From Cunninghamia lanceolata (Eukaryota; Streptophyta; Pinopsida; Cupressales; Cupressaceae): a stretch of 64,000 bases of DNA. Below are positions 24,900 to 35,735 of this stretch, one piece after another. The notes below the pieces were generated by a model. That model was not told the origin of the DNA. It worked only from the letters and a program-made list of their open reading frames with translations, and did no database searches. The DNA is taken from contig BSBN01001017.1 of assembly GCA_027924645.1 (NCBI GenBank), forward strand, positions 12,240,501 through 12,304,500, in the 5' to 3' direction. Numbering within the stretch: the first letter of the stretch is position 1; each line of letters opens with the position of its first letter. The position numbers and the translations under genes are program-made.

Positions 24900-24902
<3 letters not shown>
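24541..24902. repeat. Left arm of a large inverted repeat
   Basis: Starting at CTAGGTTTAATTCAACG, this matches the reverse complement of 27892-28205 at about 95%. A ~40-bp segment near 24840-24880 is absent from the other arm. It ends in the (AT)n run. Confidence 0.9.

Positions 24903-24952
<50 letters not shown>
24903..24952. repeat. (AT)25 microsatellite
   Basis: Fifty bp of uninterrupted AT dinucleotide at the junction between the left arm and the gypsy integrase end. Confidence 0.95.
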
Positions 24953-24954
<2 letters not shown>

Positions 24955-24956
24955 TC

Positions 24957-27390
24957 TACCTCTACCTGAAGAGCACTCCAATCCAATACGTGAGATAAGT
25001 CAAAGATGTAACTGAAACATGAAAGACATCGTGGATACGCGACAGGCTAGGTGGCAAGGCTAGACGATAGGCTACAGGTCCTATCCGCTCCAAGATCTCA
25101 AAAGGTCCTACAAACTGAGGTGTGAGCTTAGAGCCCTTTCTATAATGGATTGGACTCTTATACGGTCACACTCTCAACATTACCCTATCACCTAGTGAGA
25201 AGCTCTGATCAATTCTCTTAGCATCGGCATACTTCTTTTGTCTATCTTGTGCCTCCTAAAGACTCTGTCTAATCAGCGTGATGTGCTGCTCCATATCCTG
25301 AACTATCTCTGGACCAATGGCAACCCTGTCCTCTATCCGATTCCAACTCAATGGTGTCCTGCATGGTCTACCGTATAAAGCCTGAAAAGGAGGCATACCC
25401 AACGAGTTGTGATGCCCATTGTAGGCAAACTCAAACAGATACTGATACTCCTCCTATCTAGACTGATGGTCCATAACATACATACGAAGCATCTCTTCCA
25501 ACACCTGATTAACTCTCTCTGTCTGTCCGTCAGTCTCAGGATGGTACGCTTAACTGAAGTTGAGTTGTGTGCCCAATGCCTGATGTAAGGCTCTCCAAAA
25601 GGCTAAAGTGAATACTGAGTCTCTATCAAAAATGATGTGGCAAGGTACTCCATGAAGTCTAACAATCTAGTCTAAGAATACCCTTGCCACAGATGGTGCA
25701 TTGTACATTGTGTGTACACATGAGAAATGTGCCACCTTGGTCAACTTGTCAACCATCACCATGATGGCATCATGGCGACGTGATGACATAGGTAGACCAA
25801 CAATAAAATCCATGGAAATGGTATCCCATTTCCACTCAGGTATCTCATGAGGGTACAGCAGTCCTGCTGGATGCTGATGCTCAGCCTTGACCCTCTGACA
25901 CTCAAGGCAACGAGCAACATATTCTGCAATGTCTCGTCTTATCCCAGCCCAATGATATAACTATCACAAATCAGCATGCATCTTCTTCACTCCTGGGTGT
26001 GCTGCATAAGGTGCTCGATGAGCCTCTGAAAGAATCACTGCATGTAGTTGACCCGCATGGGGTACATAGATGCGCTACTGATGTCTAAGAAAACCATCAA
26101 TCTTAAGGGAATATCCTGCAAATCTATTCTTAAGGGCCCTCTGTTTCTAGATTTCCTGCTGCACCTCAAGAAACCACTCATCCTCAAGCAAATGCTGTAA
26201 GATACGCTCTCTCAAGTCCACCCTCAATGTCAGGGTTAGGATCTCATGGTGCCTTCGACTCAAGGCATTGGCCACCATGTTCTCCTTCCCTTTGATGTAG
26301 TGGACATCAAAGTCATACTCGCATAAGAACTTCATCCAATGCCGCTGGTGGGCATTCAAATTGGGCTGAGTGAAAATGTACTGCAAGCTATGGTGGTCCA
26401 AATGGAGCTCAAAGCGTCGACCCAAAAGGAAGTGTCTCCAACAAACAAGAGCATGAATAACTGTTGCGAGCTCTAAATCGTGAGTAGGGTAGTTTATCTC
26501 ATGTGTCTTGAGCTTACGCAATTCATATGCAATCGCTCTACCACCCTGCATAAGCATGGCTCCCAAACCCTCTAATGATGCATCTGTGCAAACAATAAAA
26601 TCCTCTGCAGGATCTGGAACCTCTAATATGGGAGCCCTGGCTAGATGCTCCTTGAGGATCCCAAAGGCCCTCTCACACTACTTGGTCCAAGTGAAACCTT
26701 TCCCTTTTCGTTGAATGGAAGTGATGGGATGCGCTAATCTGGAAAAGCCCTCAACGAATCTATGGTAATAACTGGCTAATCCCATAAAGCTCCTAACCTC
26801 TGTCACACTAGTGGGTGATGGCCAATCCTAAATCACTCTAATCTTTGATGGATCTACAGAGATGCCATCACTTGATAGGATGTGCCCCAAGTACTGCACC
26901 TCTGTCTTGAAGAAGGCACACTTTGCCAGGTTGCCATAAAGTTGTTTCTCTCGTAAGAACTGGAACACCTGATGTAGATGATCCACATGCTCCTTCTCGG
27001 TCTGCGAATAGATCAAAATATCATCAAGAAAGATGATCATGAATCTATCCAAGTGTAGAACACCCCGTTCATGAGACTCATGAACACTGCAGGGGCATTC
27101 GTCAAACCAAAAGGTACCATTATGAACTCGTAATGGCCATATCTGGTTTGAAAAGCAGTCTTATGAATATATGCCTCTGTGATGCGCAATTGGTGATACC
27201 TGGATTTTAAATCAATTTTTGAGAACACTCTGGCTCCCTGCATCTGGTCAAAGAGGTCGTCAATCCTAGGTAGAGGATAACGGTTCTTCATCGTCACCTT
27301 GTTCAACTACCTGTAGTTCATGTACAAGCGAAGAGACCCATCCTTCTTCTTCATGAAAATAACCAGTGCGCCCCAAGGTGAAATGCTAGG
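24957..27390 (-). pseudogene. Ty3/gypsy pol fragment: RT, RNase H, integrase
   Basis: Reading leftward from 27390: RT ([30 protein letters not shown] at about 27270; FLDDILIYS near 27025, active site intact). RNase H spans about 26600-26230 with its acidic residues visible (CTDASLEG, THDLELATVIHA, LDHHSLQYIF). Integrase spans about 26130-25230 (DGQTERVNQVLEEMLRMYV near 25530). A basic C-terminal part (about 25230-24957) includes [19 protein letters not shown]. One frame change occurs near 27050. Several stops were checked and nearly all are TAG where Gln or Trp is expected. Gag, protease and the first part of RT are absent: the frame ends at 27391 in unrelated C-rich sequence. It would be a replication enzyme set if complete. 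Confidence 0.85.
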
Positions 27391-27710
27391 TTGGATGTGC
27401 CCCCTCCCCACACCCCCGATAACTCAAAACCCCCGTGTGGCCTTTGCTTTCCCTCTGCTACGCCACCACACCACCCACTACATTCAAACCCCCATGGCCC
27501 CTTTTACTCCATTCTCCCCTCTGCGCAGCCACTGTCGGACTTCCCCCTCACTACCATATCCTCTACTTTGCTAGATCTGTGGCCCTCCACCATTTCGTGG
27601 CCATAACAACTCCACCACCTATGCTACCTCAATAGCGCCTCCACCTCCTCATTTTCGCTGCCACTTCCACAACCCTGCCAATAAGAGCAACATAATATTA
27701 GGGCTTAGCC
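27391..27710. other. C-rich segment of unknown origin
   Basis: About 320 bp with strong C-over-G excess on the plus strand and many CC/CCC/CCAC runs, abutting the broken start of the gypsy RT. It has no counterpart elsewhere in the window. Three overlapping plus frames are open for 66-84 codons, but all are low-complexity Pro/His/Leu translations. It could be a captured host fragment or LTR/leader sequence of a lost element. Confidence 0.45.
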
Positions 27711-27740
27711 AATGAATCTATACATATAGATTTTAGGGCT

Positions 27741-27878
27741 TCAACTTTATTGCCAATAAAAAAATAACAAAGAAAAATAAACTTTGCTCATAAATTATAT
27801 ATATATATATATATATATAATTAATTTATGAGCAAAGTTTATTTTTCTTTGTTATTTTTTTATTGGTAATAAAGTTGA
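27741..27878. repeat. Near-perfect hairpin, ~55-bp arms
   Basis: The arms at 27741-27795 and 27824-27878 are reverse complements with about one mismatch. They surround a short (AT)n loop. The shape resembles a small foldback or MITE. Confidence 0.85.
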
Positions 27879-27891
27879 TATATATATATAT

Positions 27892-28205
27892 AGAATGAAA
27901 AATAAATTCACTAAAAGCATATGTGTGTGTGTGTATTTATATTCTCATAATTAATTGAAGACATCATATGCATTTCATATGTGGTCTTTTTATACTCAAC
28001 CTGCGCAACGAGAAAATGACAAAATGAGAAAATGAGAAAAATGAGAGAAAAAGAGAAAGAAAGATAAAAGTGAAAACAAAGAGGAGAAAATGCACGACTT
28101 TTCCAAAATAGGGCTAAGAGTACTAATTGAGATTTAATATTCCTTTTATCATGATTGGGGGCAATTTAATTAACAAAATTAATTCAAACGTTGAATTAAA
28201 CCTAG
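27892..28205. repeat. Right arm of the large inverted repeat
   Basis: The reverse complement matches 24541-24902. About 14 differences in ~300 bp counted by eye. Confidence 0.9.
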
Positions 28206-28318
28206 AACAGAAACCTAGTGAACTTGATCAAACGAAGTTAGTAAGTCCTATTTACGAGATCTGATCTACCAAGAAATTAGGAATAATGTAAAGGATGCAG
28301 TGATAACTCTGATTGATA

Positions 28319-28680
28319 GAAAACGTGAAGGAGAACAAATTAATATTAAATTTTAGAAAACGTGAAGGAGAACAAATTTTCAGACATTGTTGAAAGATGT
28401 TTTAAATTTAGAAAACGCGAAGGAGAACAAATTAATATTAAATTTCAGAAAACGTGAAGGAGAACAAATGTTCAGACTTTGTTGAAAGATGTTTTAAATT
28501 TAGAAAATGTGAAGGAAAACAAATTAATATTAAATTTCAGAAAACGTGAAGGAGAACAAATGTTCAAACATTGTTGAAAGATGTTTAAATTTAGAAAACA
28601 TGAAGGAGAACAAATTATTATTAAATTTTAGAAAACGTGAAGGAGAGCAGATGATTGAACTTTGTTAAAAAATGTTCCAT
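28319..28680. repeat. Tandem array, ~92-bp unit, about four copies
   Basis: Each unit holds two GAAAACGTGAAGGAG-type boxes about 37 bp apart. Boxes begin at 28319, 28356, 28411, 28448, 28503, 28540, 28593 and 28631, giving periods of 92, 92 and 90 bp. Half the boxes are followed by attaatattaaattt and half by ttcagacattgttgaaag. Confidence 0.85.
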
Positions 28681-29121
28681 TAACTTAATCAACCGTATTA
28701 CCAATGTAATTAGGGAAATGTAAGAAAATTATTAACCCAAATTAGGAAACCTCTTGATCAGGTTTAGTGTTAGTACAGTAAACCCTACTCATGCCTGTGA
28801 GGTGTTATGCTGCCGAAATTTCCCAAAATTTAGGGTTTGGTTAGTTTAGTAAAGTTGAACCCTATTAGCGATGGTAACCGCATCACGATGACCCCCTTGA
28901 TGGCCTTGTTACGATTCATATGCGTACGTGTGTGTATTACCCCACTCTCAACTATTTTGTTTGCACTTTAAGTGTACGCCACTGAGCATGCTTACGCGTG
29001 TGAGGGAGTTTCTAGGGATGCGTGGAAATTTTTTTGATATTTTGTGTCATGACCACATGCCAAATGTGGACATGACATGGGTGATGCGTGTCGTGACCGC
29101 ATGGGAAATGTGGGCATGACA
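28681..29121. other. Right end of the nested insertion, unassigned
   Basis: No coding similarity. It contains two related segments, at about 29046-29075 and 29092-29121, sharing 'gtcatgaccacatg..aaatgtgg.catgaca'-like sequence. The second forms the terminus of the insertion. Confidence 0.4.
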
Positions 29122-29917
29122 ACATTATGACATATTATCGATGATGGATTTATTGTTTTGATGTAGTTGATGACACTCATTGATGTTTACTATGATGACA
29201 CTATTGATGCTTTATGATTTGTATATTACGCTTATGTTGTTATCAATTATGGATTTAATTGATTATGTGGATTAATTTTATTATGTGCCTTATGCGACTA
29301 TCTGATGATGTGTTATCTGGTTGTTTCGTTATTGATGAATTTGCTTGATGTGGATATTTGTGATGTGTTTTGTGAAAGGGATAGTGTTGCATTCCTCATG
29401 TTGAGTACCTTGCTACACTGGGATCCCCTGTCATAGTGTGTCTGATTGGATGATTATATATATAGTTGTATTTGACCCTTTCATTCAATCCAGGTTGTAG
29501 GTACCAGGCATCGACTCCACCTGAACTGACAGGTCTAAGTGTGCCTTGATACCAATGGAAATTATGGAATGGAGATAACACGAGGTCCCTCAGTTTGTCA
29601 TCATTCTTGATGAGGATGAGTTATCAGTCTTGGGTTATGTCAGTAATGTAGGTTTGGAGCTCAGTTGTGAGTCTCTGTCATTTGTATGAGTTATTGTCAG
29701 GTAATGTTGGGTTGTAACTTGTCAAGGTGATTTTGCTTAGATAATTATTTCATTCTATAGAAATTATTAATCTATCTTGTTAAATAAATAATATTAATTT
29801 ATAGGTATATTAAGTATTTGATAGAAATTAAATTAATAAATTTTAATAGATAATAATAATAAATAAATTATAAATATTTAATATCTTATTAAGTGAATGA
29901 ATATTCTTTTGTGTAGG

Positions 29918-29925
29918 TATATAAG
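29918..29925 (+). promoter_or_regulatory. TATA box candidate in the 5' LTR
   Basis: TATATAAG, conserved at the equivalent position of the 3' LTR (36201-36208), about 890 bp into the LTR. No transcription start was determined. Confidence 0.45.
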
Positions 29926-32900
29926 ACACTATTTTATATTGTATTCATAGATTAATATTAATAAAAGTGAGTTGTCATTTGAGGATAATAATTAATTAGA
30001 TTGGTAGAATCTGTTTGGAGGTGGATATTGAATGAAATTAATTTTGGAGAGAGTGGGTTGATAGTAACGGCAAAATGATGGAATGGGAATTTATTGTAAT
30101 TGGCTATTTTTATGATGGGAATATTGGAAGGGGGAGATTTGACAGAATAGGGTAGCGATAGAAAGATTTGGGAAAAAGGCAATAGAAATTGGAAAGAGAA
30201 GTAACAACTATGAGGAGGTGACCAAGCAACATTAGGAAGCAATAGACCAACCTCTAGAGGGTTGTGACAATCCTCAGGTACCTCATTTTATGGATTAATA
30301 CTTCTGTTTCATGCATATTGTTTAATTCTAATTAATGGGACTTGATTGTATGTTTTATTTGAAGTATATCTGCTATGGTAGCTTTGTGATTTATCCTCCT
30401 GTAGCTTACATGTAAACATTGAATGTCACTCCATAAACTCTATCTTGCACTCTTTGGCTCTCATTTTCTTTCATTATCGAGTGCATCGACCTCACTATCT
30501 ATCGTCTACCAATATTTAGTTTTCAATCTCTGTTTTCCTGTGAACCACTGCTTGTGTAATATCCTCTTTGGATTGTGCATTACTATGATGGTCTCTACGA
30601 ATGCTAGTTCGAACCGAGAAGTACCATATAGGTTGTCTATGCACCAGCATGTTTTTGAAAGTATTTAAAACCTTTTTAATGATTTCATTTTCTTTTTTTT
30701 AATCTGCAATCATCACCTTAAGGACATTACTAGCGATTCATATCCAATATGTATACTCTGCAATTACATTTTCAACAATTACATTTTGTTCACTTGGTGG
30801 CTATTTTTCTAGAAGGGCGAATTCATCTTTTTCTCTGCAATCATTTTTATAAGCAAATGGCCCCATTTGAGGTGATTTGGCAGACCATTATCGATTATTC
30901 TTTCGCCCCATAGTTGAATGTGATTATTAATTTTCTAATGCGTTGTAATGTCAAATTCCAACAGTAATTTTTGTTTAGGTCTCTCTCTATTTTGGCGTCA
31001 ATGAGCTACTGAATCGTTCCTATGTCAATGAAACAAATCCAATTAGAAGTTGAAGGGAATAGTTTGAGGGTATTCAGAATCTTTAAATAAAAATCAATTT
31101 AGTTCTCTGATTGCAATTTATTCATTCTCTAGAGTGATTTGCTTGAGGGCAAACTTGCAAGCATTGCACCTACTAATCTCTGAAAAGTCTTAAGCCTTAA
31201 GTGAATTCTATCTCTCTTAATCTGCAAACCTTCCTCTTGGTGGATGTCTTACCCAGGAAGCGAATTCCATTGTTATCATGCTATAATCCATGCCTATCCC
31301 AGTCGGCCCATTTGAGCCATTTTGACAATTAAACCACAGTCCTTTTATTCGCCATGCAAATGATATCATTTCTAAATTCTTAAATTTTTATTTGATCATT
31401 GTGTGAGGCTTTTACCTAAGGCATGAATGCTATTTTCTGATGTCGAACCTTGGTGTTGGCCGATCCACCTGTGGCATTGAAATCGCCCTTGCAATCATTA
31501 TTATCTGATATAATCCAATAATGTATTTTCCTATGCTTATCAACAAACCCATCTTGTTTAACCTCTCCAATCATTTAACTCTTGAACAAGCCCTACAATC
31601 CCTTATGTTCGAATGAAATAACGTTTGTATGTAGGTCGAATCCATTAAACTATCTCTATCACAAACATTAACTAGCAAGTTTCTTTTATAATCATTTTTA
31701 TATTAGAGAGTCTTCATTCATAAATGACATTATTTTAGGGGTATCCAAATCGGTTACAAAAATGTATATTAAGCTTTGCATAAATATAACTTATTCTTAG
31801 CTATGTGCCTACTTTATATTTGAGTTTACACCAATCAAATTTAGGTCAAACCTCATACTTAGTTAGTTAGATTAAACTTTTCTTGAATAGAATATTTGTC
31901 ATAATAAACTTTAGGTTGAATGAAATATGATGGGTTTCTTTTAAAAAAATTAATAATTGATTTGTTGAAGATTGTTATGTTATTATTTTAAATGTTGATT
32001 TAAGTTTAATTTCAAATTTAAATTATTATTATTCAATTTTATTTAATTTTGTTTAAGATATAAGATTTCCTTTTATGAATTCCTTAGTTTAAGTTCTAAT
32101 TATAATTCAATTGAACTTGAGTATATGATTAGTATCCATAAAAAAATCCTTTTAAGTTAAGTTCATATTTGACTAGAAGTCCAAACCAATTGATAGAAGT
32201 AGGGTCAAATTTTGAAATGAGTTGTTTAATTTGTGGGTTATAAATTTGTTATGTCGTCCTGGTCACCTAGTTTTACTTATTGAGTCGTTTGGATTCAGAG
32301 ACCTAGTATGGTTGATCATATGTGATGTCTTGTGATGCCTCCTGGTTTTGTATGAGGTCATTGGCATTTAGTAATGAGGAAGATTGTTGATTTGAGCATT
32401 GATATTTGAGTTGATGGTTATGTTGTATGCAAGAAGGGATACCTTGCATTTCCCTTAAATATATTTGTCATGTGATGTTAAATTTTCTTGTTAGATGGTT
32501 AGGGTTACTGGATGCATGTAGGGGAGTGGTTTTCATTGTGGGGCCTGTGCCCAAAGTGGCTGCCAGGATAACCCTTTGAAAAGTGTATTCAAGTGATAAC
32601 CTAATAATTAACCTAGGGGGTTGGGTAGTTACATCATTAATTAAGATAATTGGATGCCTCACCCATGCCTGTAGCGCTCATTCAGGCTAAGGATGGGATG
32701 AGAAGGCCTGGTTGGCATGATCGACTTCCTTGTCTTCACGAAAGGATAGTTGGTTCTGCATGTGTCACCCTATGGGGCCGGTGTCTAGAGAGAGACTGTC
32801 AGGATAACCATAGATGGGGGCCGGCATCTAGTGAGAGATGGCCAGGATAACCCATGTCAGGACCATGCAATGACACTCTACCTACTGCAGTCTAGTTTCC

Positions 32901-33598
32901 TTCTTTGTTTTCTTTTCCCTTTGTTCTTGACTGCCTCTAGGAGCATTGTTGGAGCTATTTGACTGTGTTTGTTAGAGTCTGTGTTAGCCTTTCACCTGTC
33001 TATGTTTGCCTTCTTGTAAGTTGTCATTTTGGGACCTTAATGTTATCTCCTAGCACAGGGGGTGGACTTCAGGGTTCCACATGGTCAGGTGATTGTGCAT
33101 TCTTCCATTGGTCCTTTTGTTCCATGGTTCGTGTGCAAGAAGGATGTATCTCTCGTAGCAGTTTCCAGATTTGTATCTATATATGAAGACATTTGTTTGT
33201 GCTATATGTATTTAGTTCTGTGTATCAGTGGAACTCATTATGTAATTTGATGTATTTAGAAAAAGAGCTTTTGTAACAATGAAAATTATGTATTCCCTCT
33301 TGTAAGATAAACTAATTTGTACTTTTAATCTTTATTGCAAAATTTTGATGTATTTATCCGATGTCGTAATAAAAGATGTTTTTATTAATTCACTTGATTT
33401 ATTTGAATGAGCTATGCATGTTGATTGATGTTAAATTGGAATAATGCAGCTATGTAATCCCTAGAGATGATAGTTTACCTCTGTTTCTATTAGTCTATGT
33501 TTATTCTCATTATCATTTCTTCTATTTAAAAAAAAAAATTCACCCTTATTATTGTTTAGTTAAACTTATCTCTAGGGTTTCATGGTGGGCATTTCATT

Positions 33599-33610
33599 TG
33601 GTATCAGAGC
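33599..33610 (+). other. Primer-binding site of the gag-only element
   Basis: TGGTATCAGAGC, two bases after the LTR end (GGGCATTTCA). Initiator tRNA-Met type. Confidence 0.95.
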
Positions 33611-33752
33611 TAGCTTTTCAAACACTGGGTACTCTGGGTGTACATGAGTCTATTATGTTGTCCTAGCTGCTTAGATTTTGTAGGGTATGTTTTCCCTTTT
33701 GTCATCCTTGTCTTATAGCCTGAGGTTGTCCTTTGATGGTTTAGTGTAGAAG

Positions 33753-35207
33753 ATGCCTAGAGGTTGAGGTTAAGGTTAGGGTTGAGGTAGGGGACATGGG
33801 AGAGTTGGTGGTGGTAGTTCTCCTCTGAGTTCCCCTTGTGAGAGTGCTCAAGAAGGCGGGGGTCAGAATATGGAGAATCAAGGTCAGTTGGAGGGATCTC
33901 AGTTGGGTCAATTTCTTGAGGAGGCCCTTGCCCATCTAGGTCCTAGACAAGAGGTTGATCAGCCAAGAGGGAGGTAGGAATTTAATCAGCTGGAGGTAAG
34001 GGAAAGGGAGAGGTCTCCTAGAAGGAGAGAGATGACAGCAGAACAGGAGGCTATCTTGGTAGGCCACATGAGAGATCTTTTGAGGGCACATCCTCCCACT
34101 TTTGATGGATCTGGTAGTGGTTTGGAGGTAGAGACCGGGTTGTTGGATTTGGGTAGGTGTTTTGCCATGCATTCGTATGGTAGTAACACCAAGGCATGAT
34201 GTGCCATCATGCATCTCAGAGGTTTTGCTTCTACATGGTGGAAAATAGAGGAGCAGAAGTTACACTTGGATATTGGTACAGTTTCTTGGGAGTTGTTCTT
34301 GGAGAGGTTCATAGCTCATTTCCTGTCAGATCATTGGAAGCAGTGTCGTGTTGATGAGTTCCATGAGCTGAGATAAATGGGTTTGTCGGTAGAGCAGTAT
34401 GAGCATAGATTCTATGAGCTCAAGTAGTATGTAGGCATTGGAGATGATGAGGCTATTTTAGTTCAGCACTTTATTAGGGGCTTGAATGCTTGTATCAGTG
34501 GAGGAGTTCATGTTTTCAAACCTAAGACCATGGAGGTGGCAGTCGAGAAGGCCCGTTTGGTAGAGGAGAATTTGGCAATGGCTCTTGGAGGTTATACGCA
34601 TGTGCATATTGGTAGTGCACCTTCTACAGGATTCGGGTCTCGTGGTGGTCAGTCTTAGGTAGCAGGTTCTTCTAGATGTCATCATGCACCTGCGAAGGGT
34701 GGATAGCAACAACAACAATATTTCTAATCAAAACCAAAGAATTCTCAACCTTAGTAAGGTGGTGGTACTCAATTAGGGAAAGACCTTAATTGGCATTGGA
34801 CCAAGAATTATCCTCCCAATCAGCCAGTTTAGAGCTCACAGTCTGCAATTAGTAGAGATAGCTTTCAGCAGTCGAATGCTTTCTCTAGTGGCAGAGGTTA
34901 TGACAGAGGTACATGATGTTTCTCTTGTGGCTAGTAGGGCCATATAACTAGGTAGTGTCCACAGAAGAATGTTGCAGGATTTGGTTAGAGGCTGGCAGCT
35001 TCAGAGCTGACCATAGGTGATGCAGGGAGGTCTCATAGAGTGTTTGCAATGATTGAACACTACCAGGCAAAGCATCAGGGGATAGTCTTGGAGGCTGTAG
35101 GTAGAGGATGGGCAACTTTCTTTGGAGCTTGTGTGCATTCTACAACATCAGGACTTGACCCTCAGGGGTAGGGGCATAGAGTAGGTAAGGGTCCAGTGGG
35201 ATCCTAA
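33753..35207 (+). pseudogene. Gypsy-type gag of the gag-only element (nonsense-riddled, frame preserved)
   Basis: One frame runs 484 codons from ATG 33753 to TAA 35205 without any indel, interrupted by many stops (I count 18 up to the zinc knuckle). It starts with a Gly-stop repeat that was probably an RG-rich N-terminus (MPRG...GRGHGRVGGG). A retrotransposon gag domain follows at about 34060-34600 (HPPTFDGSG; MHLRGFASTWWKIEEQKL; VSWELFLERFIAHF; IRGLNACISGGVHVF). Then come a Gln-rich stretch and a CCHC knuckle at 34917-34958 (CFSCG..GHITR.C). About 80 codons of gag/protease-junction-like sequence follow (HRVFAMIEHYQAKHQG) before the frame ends near the PPT. Nearly every stop is one transition from CGA, CAG/CAA or TGG. 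No protease active site or pol follows. Confidence 0.85.
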
Positions 35208-35298
35208 TGATGAGTCTTTAGTTTCTTGGGAGGTTGTGTCCAGATGCGAGATCTGTTCCCTTATCTTGTTGTAGGCTTCCAGGAGTAAGCCTGATCCT

Positions 35299-35308
35299 AG
35301 GGGGAGGA
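35299..35308 (+). promoter_or_regulatory. Polypurine tract of the gag-only element
   Basis: AGGGGGAGGA immediately before the 3' LTR start (TGTTGTGCCCC), the site of plus-strand priming. Confidence 0.85.
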
Positions 35309-35692
35309 TGTTGTGCCCCTCATTTTGCTTTTAGATAGACTGTTAGTTGGTCCTTTAAATCTAGACATTATCACATATTATTGATGATGGATTTATTGTT
35401 TTGATATACTTGATAACACTTATTGATGTTTACTATGATGACACTATTGATTCTTTATGATTGGTATATTATGCTTATGTTGTGATCAGTTATGGGTTTA
35501 ATTGATTATGTGGATTAATTTTATTATGTGCTTTATGTGACTATCTAATGATGTGTTATATGTTGTTTAGTTATTGATGAATTTGCTTGATGTGAATATT
35601 TGTGATGTGTTTTGTGAAAGGGATAGTGTTGCATTACTAATGTTGAGTACCCTACTATGTTGCGATTCCTTGTCACAGTGTGTCGGATTGGA

Positions 35693-35735
<43 letters not shown>

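Larger units (their letters stand above)
24513..29121. mobile_element. 4.6-kb insertion inside the 5' LTR: gypsy pol fragment between inverted arms
   Basis: It starts TGTGAGGCC and ends GGGCATGACA, flanked by ACATA (24508-24512) and ACATT (29122-29126). The 3' LTR has a single ACATT at the same place, so this is an insertion into the 5' LTR. Inside are a left arm, a minus-strand gypsy pol fragment, a C-rich segment, a short hairpin, a right arm inverted relative to the left, a 92-bp tandem array and about 440 bp of unassigned sequence. The TG...CA ends and 5-bp TSD suggest LTR-element integration, but I find no direct terminal repeats, so the structure looks rearranged. Confidence 0.75.
24452..33596 (+). 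repeat. 5' LTR of the gag-only element (split by a nested insertion)
   Basis: TGTAGTGCCCC at the start and GGGCATTTCA at the end. The LTR itself is 24452-24512 plus 29122-33596 (about 4.5 kb), matching 35309-39886 throughout. Confidence 0.9.

Noticed and set aside
24629..25015. 128-codon plus-strand frame
   Set aside because: It consists of the inverted-repeat arm plus an (AT)n run translated as Ile-Tyr repeats, then antisense integrase. It is not a gene.
27320..27635. Three overlapping plus-strand open frames of 66-84 codons
   Set aside because: They lie in C-rich sequence, overlap one another and the end of a minus-strand RT, and translate to low-complexity Pro/His/Leu strings without a domain.
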